64,000 nucleotides of DNA from Pseudomonadota bacterium (GTDB lineage Bacteria > Myxococcota_A > UBA796 > UBA9615): contig JAAESI010000139.1 of the NCBI GenBank assembly GCA_024229515.1, forward strand, positions 1-64,000, given 5' to 3'. Made by a program: the position numbers and the translations under genes. Shown in pieces: positions 8,102 to 17,492 of the stretch. Within the stretch, counting starts at the first letter, position 1, and every line of letters starts with the position of its first letter. The notes beneath the pieces were generated by a model that worked only from the letters and a program-made list of their open reading frames with translations, searched no databases and was not told where the DNA came from.

Positions 8102-10504
8102 ATGCGGCACCTCCTCGAGACGCTCAACCGCGCCGCGTACCTCGATCTGACCGATCAGGGGGACCCCGATCGGCGTCGCCGCAAGCTCAGCCTGGTGGTC
8201 TTCGGCGTGGCCAGCTGCGCGCTCGGCCTCGAGCTCCTCCTGACCCGGCTGTTCCCCTTCTACCTGGGCTCGATCAGCGCGTTCGCGGCCATCCCCGTGG
8301 CCATGTTCGGCCTCAGCCTCGGCGCCCTCGCGCTGCACTGGATGCGGGGTGAGCCGCGCCCCGAGCTGCTCGCCCTGCTCGTCCCCGCCATGGCGGTGGT
8401 GACGTTCCTGACGCTGGCGGGCTCCTTCCTCGTATTCGATCACGGCTTCAACCTGACCCACCACTGGAGTCAGAACCCCAAGACCGACGCCGTCAAGACG
8501 GTCGTGCTGGCGGCGATGTTCGTACCGCCGTTCGCCATCGCGGGGGTGATCCTGTCGACCGCGTTCGCCGCCGGAGCGCGGGACGTGGGGCGCCTGTACG
8601 CGCTGGATCTCATCGGGTCGGCGGGCGCCTGCCTGGCGATTCCGATCGTGCTCGCGGTGCTGGACCTGCGGTACGCCTGCGTGCTGCTCGTCGCCGGCCT
8701 GCTCGCCATCTGCGTCGAGCTGTTCGGAGCCTGGCGGGCGAAGCTGGGCCGGGCCGCGATCGTGGCGACGGTGGTGATGGCGGCCCTGGCGACGCCGGGC
8801 TGGCTGTTCGTGGCCCACCCCGACGCCGTGATCCTCGGGGGCCGCCACAGTGACGACGCCACCGCGGTGACCGAACTGCGCCACGGCTGGAACCACGTCT
8901 CGCGCGCGGCGCTGCTCAAGTTCGAGCATGGGGAGCGCATCGAGCACTGGGTCGTGCACGACGACGGCATCAGCAACGTCCGGGTCGTGAAGTACCGGCC
9001 GGAGGCGTACGCCAAGCCGCCCACGCGGGCCACGACGCAGGGGCTCCCGTCGCTGCTGGACGACCCGCCCAGGACCGCGCTGGTGATGTTCGCCGGCTGC
9101 GGCAAGGACATGGTGGAGCTGCGCGAGTACCTCGCCGGCGATCTGAGCGTCACCGGCGTCGAGCTCAACGGCCTCGTCAAGCGGCTGGTGTCGGGGCCGG
9201 GCATGGCCGGAGGCTGGGGGCTGCGGGACTTCTACGCCCTGCCCGATGTGGACCTGCGCATCGCCGAGGGACGCGGCTTCCTCGACAAGGACCCCAACAC
9301 GTACGACCTCATCTTCGTGGCCACCAACGGCGCGCAGAACAGCCAGCGTACGGGCCACGCGCGCAAGTTCCTAGACACCCGCGAGGCGATGGAGGCGTAC
9401 CTCGATCACCTGAACCCGGGCGGGGCGATCGTCTTCAACTACCAGCGCATCGACTACAAGATCGAGATCTTCAAGCGGCTGCTGGACGAGCGCGGTCTGA
9501 AGCCCTTCTCCGAGTCCGCGGCGCTGTTCGGCAAGGTGAAGCCGAAGATCCACCGCGAAGCCGACATGATGCTGATCAAGCCGTCGGGGCTGTCCGAGGC
9601 GGAGGTGACGCGCATCGCCAAGAAGTGGCCCAAGCGGGGCAAGCGGAGGCGCTTCTTGAAGTACGCGCCGGGGCATCCCATCGAGGCCCGGGGGACGGAG
9701 ATCGGAACGACCCCCGCGGACTACCGCCAGTTCGTTCCGATCGACGACAAGCCCTACCAGCGCTCGGTGGACTGGGCCTCGTTCACGCTTCAGCCCACTG
9801 ACGAGCAGTTCAAGCGGGTCACCTACTCGCTGGACTGGATCAAGATCTTCACGGTCCTGTTCTTCAGCCTCGCGTCCCTCGTCGTCATCGGCCTGTTCGT
9901 GGTGCGCAAGCGCGGGGGGCAGCGCCTGCCGCTGTGGCTGGGGGGGTACTTCCTGATCACCGGGCTCTGCTACATGGTGGCCCAGATCGGGTTGATGGCG
10001 AAGCTCGAGCTGTTCATGGGGCGGCCGCTGTACGCCATCGCCATCGTGCTCACGTCGTTCCTGCTGATGAACGGCGCGGGGTCGGCGTGGGTCGGCCGAC
10101 GGACCGCCGAGGGCAAGGCTGCGCCGGTGTGGAAGCTGGCCCTCGGCGCCGCCGCGGCGGTGGCGCTGACGCTGGCGATCGCGGACGGGATCCTGGTCCA
10201 CCTGCTGGCGCTGCCGGTGGTGCTCAAGGCGCCCCTGGCGTTCGCCGCGGTGGCACCGCTGGCGTTCGTGCTGGGGGCCTTCTATCCGACGGGGGTCGGC
10301 CTCGCGGTGGACCGGGGGCTGAACTCGCAGGTGCCGTTCACGTTCGGCATGGCGACGCTCAGTTCGGTGCTGGGCAGCACCTACGCGATGGTCGAAGTCA
10401 TCAACATCGGCTTCCGCGCGATGGTGTTCCAGGCGCTGGTCGGCTACCTCGCCCTCGCCCTGATCGCGGGCGTGGGCTCCGCGATCGCCCGCCGCCGCGG
10501 CTGA
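8102..10504 (+). CDS. Polytopic membrane protein with spermidine-synthase-like domain
   Basis: 800 residues. About seven N-terminal hydrophobic segments (residues 25-240) precede a Rossmann-type aminopropyltransferase/methyltransferase domain (about 330-500; MFAGCGKDMVELREYL is the nucleotide-binding loop, DLIFVATNG the second motif). Further transmembrane segments follow at about 585-795. This arrangement is known for fused spermidine-synthase-like membrane proteins in delta-lineage bacteria, whose substrates are not established, so I do not assign a polyamine reaction. The ATG at 8102 follows a TAGAAA-like box by 8 nt. It stands alone between the GTPase and a convergent pseudogene. Confidence 0.85.
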   Translation: MRHLLETLNRAAYLDLTDQGDPDRRRRKLSLVVFGVASCALGLELLLTRLFPFYLGSISAFAAIPVAMFGLSLGALALHWMRGEPRPELLALLVPAMAVVTFLTLAGSFLVFDHGFNLTHHWSQNPKTDAVKTVVLAAMFVPPFAIAGVILSTAFAAGARDVGRLYALDLIGSAGACLAIPIVLAVLDLRYACVLLVAGLLAICVELFGAWRAKLGRAAIVATVVMAALATPGWLFVAHPDAVILGGRHSDDATAVTELRHGWNHVSRAALLKFEHGERIEHWVVHDDGISNVRVVKYRPEAYAKPPTRATTQGLPSLLDDPPRTALVMFAGCGKDMVELREYLAGDLSVTGVELNGLVKRLVSGPGMAGGWGLRDFYALPDVDLRIAEGRGFLDKDPNTYDLIFVATNGAQNSQRTGHARKFLDTREAMEAYLDHLNPGGAIVFNYQRIDYKIEIFKRLLDERGLKPFSESAALFGKVKPKIHREADMMLIKPSGLSEAEVTRIAKKWPKRGKRRRFLKYAPGHPIEARGTEIGTTPADYRQFVPIDDKPYQRSVDWASFTLQPTDEQFKRVTYSLDWIKIFTVLFFSLASLVVIGLFVVRKRGGQRLPLWLGGYFLITGLCYMVAQIGLMAKLELFMGRPLYAIAIVLTSFLLMNGAGSAWVGRRTAEGKAAPVWKLALGAAAAVALTLAIADGILVHLLALPVVLKAPLAFAAVAPLAFVLGAFYPTGVGLAVDRGLNSQVPFTFGMATLSSVLGSTYAMVEVINIGFRAMVFQALVGYLALALIAGVGSAIARRRG

Positions 10505-10508
10505 ACCG

Positions 10509-11961
10509 CTAGCTGCCGCAGACCGCCTGCACGTTGCGCAGGTCGGTGACTCCCTGGAGGCACTTCATCAGTCCGTCCTGCATCAGGGTGCGCATGCCGC
10601 CCTTGATGCCGGCGTCGCGGATCTCCTCGACGGCGCCGCCCTTCTGGATCGTGCGGCGCACCTCGTCGTCGTTGACGAGCAGCTCGTGGAGGCCGACCCG
10701 GTCCTTGTAGCCGCTGCCGTTGCAGACCTCGCAGACGGTGCCCTGGAACAGGGTCATGTTCACGGGGTCGATGCCGTCCTCTTCCCACTGCGGGCCGTAC
10801 AGCCTCAGGAAGGTCTCCAGCTCGGCCTCGTCGGGTTCGTAGGGGACCTTGTACTCGCCGCAGAGGCGGCGGCCGAGGCGCTGGGCGAGGATGCCCAGGA
10901 GCGCGTCGGCGAAGGTGAAGGGGTCCAGATCCATGTCGATGAGCCGGGTCACGGTCTCCGGCGCGGAGTTGGTGTGCAGGGTCGACATGACGAGGTGGCC
11001 GGTGAGGCATCGCCTCGATGCCGTTGGAGTCGATCTGTTCCTCGTCCAGATCGATGTAGGGGATGCGGAACTTCATCACGCGGGCGCGGGCGCGGGCGAT
11101 GGTCTCTTCGCTGACGATGCCGGCGTCGACGAGGACCTCGCCCAGGCGCATGCCACGCCGCTTCTTCTGCTCGGACAGGGCCAGCTCGATCTGCTCGGCG
11201 GTGGCCAACCCGGTGTCGACGAGGATCTCGCCGAGGCGGAGGCGCCGGCCCCCCTTGCCGATCTTGTTGGGCTGCATCGCCACGGCGGCCTCGACGGTTT
11301 TCTCCTCGAGGATGTCCTTCTCGACGAGGATCTGGCCGATGGGCCGGGAGCGTTCGGCGACCTGCGCCTTGGCGCCGTCTTCGACGTCGTTCTCACCGAT
11401 GAGGCCCTCGCGGACGAGCAGTTCGCCCAACGGGGTCGGGTCCTCGACGGCGGAGATGCGCTCGCGGAAGAAGAAGACTCGCTCGTACAGCGAGGCGCGG
11501 GAGACGGGGAACCCGCTGAAGCCGAAGGGGTCGTCCAGGTCGGCGGGCTTCACGGTGACGGCGAACTGGCCCCCGTGCGGCGTGTAGACCTTTGTCTCCT
11601 CCCGCCCTTCCAGGTCGGGCTTGGGGCTCTCGGGGACGCGGTAGACGGCGACGTAAGAGACCGAGCCCATGGGCACGGTGACGCCGACCTTCGACAGGCT
11701 CCCGTCCGCGGATGGTCTTCTTCTCCAAGCGCCTCCCGCATCCGCCGCTTTACGGTACTTGACCCGGACACAGGTCGGATCCCAGACATCGCCGGGCTTG
11801 GAGTAGCAGTCGTAGATCTTCTCACGGTTGCCCACGGTCTTGAGGACGATGTAGTCGGGCCCCCCGCGGACCTCTGGGGTTATGACTTCGAAGGTGGCGC
11901 AGCCCGTGATCATGGGTGCGGTGAGCAGAAGGGCTGAAACGAGCAAGAGAGCGTGGCGCAT
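10509..11961 (-). pseudogene. GspE/PilB-type secretion ATPase remnant, fused to a lipoprotein
   Basis: Reads in two frames. The 5' part starts at 11961 with a lipoprotein signal ending MITGC, and continues without a stop through about 130 residues of unknown type into four tandem MshEN-like half-repeats (LGELLVREGL, IGQILVEKDIL, LGEILVDTGL, LGEVLVDAGI). Near 11005-11012 the frame jumps straight to LTGHLVMSTLHTN, the conserved segment following Walker B in GspE/PilB ATPases, and continues to a normal C-terminus with the zinc-type motif CEVCNGSGY. Walker A, the Asp box and Walker B (roughly 250-300 residues) are missing, so no ATPase activity is possible. A secreted N-terminus on a cytosolic ATPase is also incoherent and indicates a second fusion joint, perhaps near 11700-11760. 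Confidence 0.85.
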
Positions 11962-12070
11962 AAGGCCTCCAGCGAGTGGAGGACCGACTCTCACGGCGGC
12001 AGCTTAGGCGCGGATGTGCACCGCCCGAAGTTCATTGGTTCAAGTCATGGCGGCCGCCGGCCTCTGAGCG

Positions 12071-12594
12071 CTACGTCGGGCGTCGGTTCCCTGGCGGCAC
12101 GTCCTCGCCGGTGAACTTCCCCGGCTCGGTGGCATCCGTGGGCGCCCACCCGGCCTCGTTGGCGTAGCTCTCGTAGGAGACCGGGGTGCAGTGCTCGTAG
12201 TCTTCGTCACCGGTCCTGGCTTCGAAGGCGCTGCTGGGGAGGTAGAGCAGGAACTCGAACTCGAGCCCTTGCGGCATGCCTGTCGGGTCCGTGATCACGC
12301 CCTCGTAGACCTCTCGACCGTTCGCTACGACCACGCATCGTTGGTACAGGAAGTCGTCTGCGGAGATGTAGACGTCGCGTCGTCGGGATCCGCCTCGCCG
12401 GCGTAGCAGGCCCGGCAGTGGGCGCGGGTGTCCAGGGCGTGGAGCTTCTCCGCGAGCAGGTCGTCGAAGGCGTAGATCGCTTCGACGCCCATCGCTGCGA
12501 GGGCCTCGAGGGTGGGCGCCGTGACGGCCACGTCGTCGCCCGTCTTGCTCCAGTCAAAGAGCGCGATGACGTCCCAGAAGCGCTCTTCGTCCAT
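12071..12594 (-). pseudogene. DUF4240-domain protein, frameshifted
   Basis: The 5' part starts MDEERFWDVIALFDWSK and contains IYAFDDLLAEKLHALDTRAH; the 3' part contains DFLYQRC, VVVANGREVYEGVITDP and SYESYANEAGW. Together these are the conserved blocks of the DUF4240 family (about 170 residues, cytoplasmic, unknown function, common in actinomycetes and myxobacteria). They lie in different frames, joined within 12371-12386 where one base appears lost (GACGCGACGTC). The gene would otherwise be full length, so this is either a recent lesion or a sequence error. The start is just 5 nt upstream of the stop of the coiled-coil lipoprotein gene on the same strand. Confidence 0.82.
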
Positions 12595-12599
12595 CCGCG

Positions 12600-13766
12600 T
12601 TAGCGGAGCGCGACCACGAACGCGTCGTTCTTGAACCGGTCGATGTTGTCCAGGTAGATGGTCGCGGTCTGCTTCCCATCGCCGTACTCGATCTTGTAGT
12701 CGGCGTCCGCCTTGAAGCGGTCCCGCGGCAGCAAGATGATCTTGTTCAGCCGCCGCACCCCGAAGTCCTCGGCGTACACCTTCAGGCTGTTCTGGTTCCG
12801 CAGGTCGATGCTCTGCGTGAACAGGTCCTTGCGCCAGTCCTTCAGCCGCATGCCGCCGGGCACGAGGATGTCCTTCTCGCGCAGCCGCCGGGCGGTGTCG
12901 ACGTAGAAGAAGACCGACTCGTCGTCCTCCACGAGGTCGTCCTTGTCCTCCTGGAGGACGTCGCGCTCGTACCGGAAGTCGTCGCGCTGGGCGATCGTGC
13001 GGTCCAGGTCCGTGCGGAGCTGGTCCCGGGTCGCCTCCAGCACCGTGATCTCGGCCTCCAGGCTCGCCGCCAGGGCGAGGGCGTCGTCCCGCTCTCCCTG
13101 CAGCTTCCGCTTCTCCCGGATGTTCAGGAAGAAGGGCGACACGCGGGCCGTGCCCTGCGTCACCGTCGTGCCGTACACGCCGTCAGCGTAGAAGTGCCAG
13201 ACCTCCATGCCGGGGGCGAGGTTGTTGGTCAGCAGGCTGCGGTGGGCCAGCCGCTCGGCCTCGCTCTGGCTCAACCCGTGGTTCTTCACGAGGTAGTCCG
13301 AAGCCAGCCCCAGGTGCGTGTCCCCGCGTCCGACCACGGTCGGCGTCGGCAGCTCCCGCTTAAGCGCGTCGATCTCGTCCTCGAGGTCCGTGATGTTGTC
13401 CCGCGTGTCCAGGATCTGCTGCAGCAGCCCCTTCAGGCTGATGTCGTCCTCGTTGCTCAGCATCGTCTGCAGCAACGAGGCCTGCCCCTCGGACAGCTGC
13501 ACGCCCGTGAGCTTCCGCCCCGTGCGCGCCTCGAACTCCGCCGCCAGCTCCAGGTATTGGGCCTGCTCCTGGTGGATGCCGCCCTCCCTCAGCGCGATGT
13601 CGCCGGCGTCGCCCAGCTGGGCCGCCATGGCGTCGTCCTCGAGCACGATGCCGGCGAGCTCGCCGTTGTCCGTCTCGTCGGCGCCGTCAGGGGCGTCGTC
13701 GCAGGCGGTCAGCCCGGTGGTCAGCCCGAGGGCGAGGGCGGCGATGGTCAAACGATGGGAAGCCAT
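12600..13766 (-). CDS. Coiled-coil lipoprotein with LysM-like segment
   Basis: 388 residues. The signal peptide ends in lipobox GLTAC (Cys about 22), followed by an acidic linker. A segment PTPTVVGRGDTHLGLASDYL to GMEVWHFYADGVYGT (about 140-205) resembles a degenerate LysM domain. Two coiled coils flank it (TRDNITDLEDEIDALKREL and a long heptad stretch about 220-285). The C-terminal 100 residues are basic with a beta-like ending. This would be an envelope lipoprotein possibly contacting peptidoglycan. I do not recognise a named family. GAGGAC precedes the ATG at 13766 as a plausible ribosome binding site. Confidence 0.75.
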   Translation of the reverse strand: MASHRLTIAALALGLTTGLTACDDAPDGADETDNGELAGIVLEDDAMAAQLGDAGDIALREGGIHQEQAQYLELAAEFEARTGRKLTGVQLSEGQASLLQTMLSNEDDISLKGLLQQILDTRDNITDLEDEIDALKRELPTPTVVGRGDTHLGLASDYLVKNHGLSQSEAERLAHRSLLTNNLAPGMEVWHFYADGVYGTTVTQGTARVSPFFLNIREKRKLQGERDDALALAASLEAEITVLEATRDQLRTDLDRTIAQRDDFRYERDVLQEDKDDLVEDDESVFFYVDTARRLREKDILVPGGMRLKDWRKDLFTQSIDLRNQNSLKVYAEDFGVRRLNKIILLPRDRFKADADYKIEYGDGKQTATIYLDNIDRFKNDAFVVALR

Positions 13767-13834
13767 GGATGTAGTCCTCAGTCGTGGATGCGGGGCTTCT
13801 TTTAGGAGGGACTTGTTGCGGACCTGTGGAGGTC

Positions 13835-13873
13835 TCAGGCGTCAGGCGTCAGGCGTCAGGCGTCAGGCCTCAG
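13835..13873. repeat. Heptamer tandem repeat TCAGGCG x5
   Basis: Four exact copies of TCAGGCG, a fifth with one mismatch, then a partial TCAG. It sits between the stop of the UspA-like gene (13870) and the start of the coiled-coil lipoprotein gene. A second degenerate run of CCTGATCCC-type units continues to about 13915 inside the end of the UspA-like gene and encodes its odd GSGDQGSG tail. A short variable-number locus is possible. Confidence 0.75.
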
Positions 13874-14697
13874 TTCGCCTTCCCTGACCCCTGATCCCCT
13901 GATCCCTGCTCCCTACCAAATAGACGTCCCACGGTGCGAGAAGCTTCCGGACCCGGCGGAATGATCGCCGCGACCGGCCCCGGGCTCAGCGTGTCCAGCC
14001 GCCCTTCGCGCCCGGCGAGGGGGCCCAGCCCGCGGTGCGACGGGAGCCCCACCACCATCAGCGTCTCGGGGGCGCAGTCCTTCGCCGCGACCTCCAGGTC
14101 GTCCGGCCTCACCAAGGCCTTGGGGCGGAACGTGGGGTAGCCCCGCTCCAGCGCATCGACCGCTTCGGAGGCTGCCGGATAGCCGGGGGCCTTGGGACCG
14201 GGCAGCACCGCGAGGATCTCTGCCGGCGCGGGCCCGCGGGGCACGTCCACCACCACGAACGGCCCGCCGTGGGCTTCCAGCACCGGGGTCAGCCGCTCCA
14301 GCTCCAGCGGGTGCCCGCCTCGCACGCGTCCGACCACGAGGGGCACGCCGTCCGGAAGGGCCTGCGCGACCGCAGCCTGGGCCGCGACCCCATCGTCGTC
14401 CTTGATCACCCGTACGGCCACGTGAGCGCCGCGCCGGGCGCTGTCCACGAGGTGCCGGATCGCCCGGTCCGCCTCGCTCCGCGGGTCCAGTCCGAACAGC
14501 GCCATCTTCAGCGGCAGCGGTAGGTCCTCCCCCGGCCCGTGCAGCGCCAGCGCCCGCACCCGGCACCGCAGCCCGTGCGCCAACGCCAACGCGATCCCCA
14601 CCACCGGGCGGTCGTCCGCGTGCGGAAGCAGCGTCAAGATCGGCGGAGCAAGCTCCAGGCGACGGGTGTTCAGGGGACGGGGGACGGCTCGGATCAC
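13870..14697 (-). CDS. Putative UspA-like (universal stress) protein
   Basis: 275 residues from GTG 14697. The pattern is two alpha/beta halves: PPILTLLPHADDRPVVGIALALAHGLRCRVRALALHG, then a second strand-loop APAEILAVLPGPKAPGYPAASEAVDALERG, each like the start of a Usp fold, with GRVRGGHPLE and VVGLPSHRGLGPLAG as possible phosphate loops. No transmembrane segment. The last 15 residues (GSGDQGSGKAN end) derive from simple-sequence DNA. Divergent from dapD with 56 nt between the starts. The family call is tentative; the gene itself is reasonably supported by a TATCTT box 8 nt before the GTG. Confidence 0.55.
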   Translation of the reverse strand: MIRAVPRPLNTRRLELAPPILTLLPHADDRPVVGIALALAHGLRCRVRALALHGPGEDLPLPLKMALFGLDPRSEADRAIRHLVDSARRGAHVAVRVIKDDDGVAAQAAVAQALPDGVPLVVGRVRGGHPLELERLTPVLEAHGGPFVVVDVPRGPAPAEILAVLPGPKAPGYPAASEAVDALERGYPTFRPKALVRPDDLEVAAKDCAPETLMVVGLPSHRGLGPLAGREGRLDTLSPGPVAAIIPPGPEASRTVGRLFGREQGSGDQGSGKAN

Positions 14698-14705
14698 GGC
14701 AGACG

Positions 14706-14711
14706 AAGATA
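14706..14711 (-). promoter_or_regulatory. TAnnnT -10 box before UspA-like gene
   Basis: TATCTT on the minus strand, then 8 nt, then GTG at 14697. The spacing fits a leaderless or nearly leaderless transcript. Confidence 0.4.
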
Positions 14712-14753
14712 CCAGCCAATCCGACTGCTACCCTCGCCCGCCCGGAGGACCCG

Positions 14754-15587
14754 ATGCCCGAGATCGCCGCCCTGCAGAGCACCATCGAGAACGCGTTCGG
14801 CACCGACACGTGGCGCGAAGAACCCGCTGTGCGAGCCGCGGTCGAGGCGACGCTCGACCTGCTGGACAGCGGCCAGATTCGGGTCGCCGAGCCGCCGTCC
14901 GAGCCCGACGGCGCCTGGCGCGTCAACGCGTGGGTCAAGCAGGCCGTGCTCATGTACTTCGGCATCGCCCCCATGCGCGACATGGAGGCCGGCATCTTCC
15001 ATTGGCACGACAAGGTCCCGCTGAAGGCGTCGCCCCAGGCCGCCGGCTTCCGCGCCGTGCCCCCCGCCACCGTGCGCTACGGCTCGTTCGTCGAGCGCGG
15101 CGCGGTGCTCATGCCGTCCTACGTCAACATCGGCGCCTGGGTCGGCGCCGGCTCCATGGTCGACACCTGGGCGACCGTCGGCTCCTGCGCCCAGATCGGC
15201 CGCGGCGTGCACCTGTCCGGCGGGGTCGGAATCGGCGGCGTGCTCGAGCCGCCCGGAGCCACCCCCGTCATCGTCGAGGATGGCGCCTTCGTCGGCAGCC
15301 GCGCCATCGTCGTGGAAGGCGTGCGCGTCGGCCGCGAAGCGGTGCTCGGCGCCAACGTCGTGCTCACCGCGAGCACCCAGATCATCGACGTCACCGGCTC
15401 CGAGGAGGTCGTGCACCGCGGCTCCGTGCCGCCCCGCTCCGTCGTCGTGCCGGGTACCCGGATGAAGCAGTTCCCCGCCGGCGAGTACGGCATCGCGTGC
15501 GCCCTCATCATCGGGCAGCGCAAGGAGTCCACGAACCGCAAGACGAGCCTCAACGACGTGCTCCGCGAGTTCGCGGTGTCGGTGTAG
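14754..15587 (+). CDS. dapD: Tetrahydrodipicolinate N-succinyltransferase (DapD)
   Basis: 277 residues. Transfers succinyl from succinyl-CoA to tetrahydrodipicolinate in the lysine/meso-diaminopimelate pathway; cytoplasmic trimer. Conserved segments: LLDSGQIRVAE, WVKQAVLMYF, left-handed beta-helix hexapeptide repeats from RYGSFVERGAVLMPSYVNIG onward, DTWATVGSCAQIGRGVHLSG and GGVGIGGVLEP. GGAGG lies 6 nt upstream of the ATG. gpsA follows after 2 nt, so the two are probably co-transcribed. Identification is secure. Confidence 0.97.
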   Translation: MPEIAALQSTIENAFGTDTWREEPAVRAAVEATLDLLDSGQIRVAEPPSEPDGAWRVNAWVKQAVLMYFGIAPMRDMEAGIFHWHDKVPLKASPQAAGFRAVPPATVRYGSFVERGAVLMPSYVNIGAWVGAGSMVDTWATVGSCAQIGRGVHLSGGVGIGGVLEPPGATPVIVEDGAFVGSRAIVVEGVRVGREAVLGANVVLTASTQIIDVTGSEEVVHRGSVPPRSVVVPGTRMKQFPAGEYGIACALIIGQRKESTNRKTSLNDVLREFAVSV

Positions 15588-15589
15588 CC

Positions 15590-16597
15590 ATGGCCAAGCT
15601 CAACATCGGTGTGCTCGGGGCCGGCTCCTTCGGGACCGCGCTGTCGTCCATCCTCCTGGCCAACGGCCACGACGTGCTGCTGTGGTGCTTCGAGCCCGGC
15701 CACGCCGCCGAGGTCAACAAAGCGGGCCGCAACACCCGCTACCAGACCGCCCACTCGCTCCCCGGGATCCGCGCCACCGACTCGATCGTCGAGGCCGTCA
15801 CGGGCAAAGACCTGGTCCTCTTAGTCGCCCCCTCGCATGCCACCCGGGCGCTCGCGCGGGAGGCCAACCCCCACATCGCCGTGGGCACCACCATCGTGTG
15901 CGCCTCCAAGGGGATCGAAGGGGAGGGGGCCACCATGGACGGCGTGCTCCACGACGAGCTGGACGACGCCCACCACGGCCACGTCGCGTTCCTCAGCGGC
16001 CCCTCGTTCGCGTTCGAGATGCTCGAGAAGCGGCCCACCGCGGTCGTCGTCGCCTCCAAGAACGACGCCGTCGCGGCCACCGTGCAGGAGGCGTTCGCCA
16101 CCGGCTTCTTCCGCGTCTACACCACCCACGACGTGGTCGGCGTCGAACTCGGCGGGGCGGTCAAGAACGTCATGGCCATCGCCGCGGGCTGCTGCGACGG
16201 GCTGGAGTTCGGGCACAACGCCCGGGCCGCCGTCATCACCCGCGGACTGGCGGAGATGAGCCGCCTGGGCGCCGCCCTCGGAGCCGAGCCGCTGACCTTC
16301 ATGGGGCTCGCCGGCATGGGCGACCTGGTGCTCACCTGCACCGGCGATCTGTCCCGGAACCGGACCGTGGGCAAGAAGCTCGCCGCCGGCATGACCCTGG
16401 ACCAGATCACCGAGAGCCTCGGAGGACAGGTCGCCGAGGGCGTGCGCACCACGCAGTCCACGCGCGCGCTGGCCCGCCGCATCGGCCTCGACATGCCGAT
16501 CGTGGACGCCGTCTACAGCGTGCTGTTCGAGGACGCTGACCCCCGGCAGGCCGTCGGCCAGCTCATGGGCCGCCCCCTGAAGCGGGAGCGGGACTGA
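15590..16597 (+). CDS. gpsA: Glycerol-3-phosphate dehydrogenase, NAD(P)+ (GpsA)
   Basis: 335 residues. Reduces dihydroxyacetone phosphate to sn-glycerol-3-phosphate for phospholipid synthesis. N-terminal GVLGAGSFGTALS (dinucleotide loop), FLSGPSFAFE, catalytic Lys in GGAVKNVMAIAAG, GLAGMGDLVLTCT and SRNRTVG are all present. The ATG at 15590 follows the dapD stop by 2 nt; upstream sequence in the same frame belongs to dapD and is not part of this protein. Length and motifs are normal. Confidence 0.97.
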   Translation: MAKLNIGVLGAGSFGTALSSILLANGHDVLLWCFEPGHAAEVNKAGRNTRYQTAHSLPGIRATDSIVEAVTGKDLVLLVAPSHATRALAREANPHIAVGTTIVCASKGIEGEGATMDGVLHDELDDAHHGHVAFLSGPSFAFEMLEKRPTAVVVASKNDAVAATVQEAFATGFFRVYTTHDVVGVELGGAVKNVMAIAAGCCDGLEFGHNARAAVITRGLAEMSRLGAALGAEPLTFMGLAGMGDLVLTCTGDLSRNRTVGKKLAAGMTLDQITESLGGQVAEGVRTTQSTRALARRIGLDMPIVDAVYSVLFEDADPRQAVGQLMGRPLKRERD

Positions 16598-16634
16598 CCG
16601 GCGCCGTGGTACCGGTCTTGCAGTGAGGACCGAC

Positions 16635-17420
<786 letters not shown>

Positions 17421-17492
17421 CCCGGAACAACCCCGGACCGCTGCGTGTCGGCACAATGGACGCCCCACTCGTCGCACGCGAGGTCCAACTCC

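Noticed and set aside
8300-10450. Assigning the 8102 gene as spermidine synthase (speE)
   Set aside because: The Rossmann domain resembles it, but it is embedded between many membrane helices and the polyamine-binding residues cannot be confirmed by eye.
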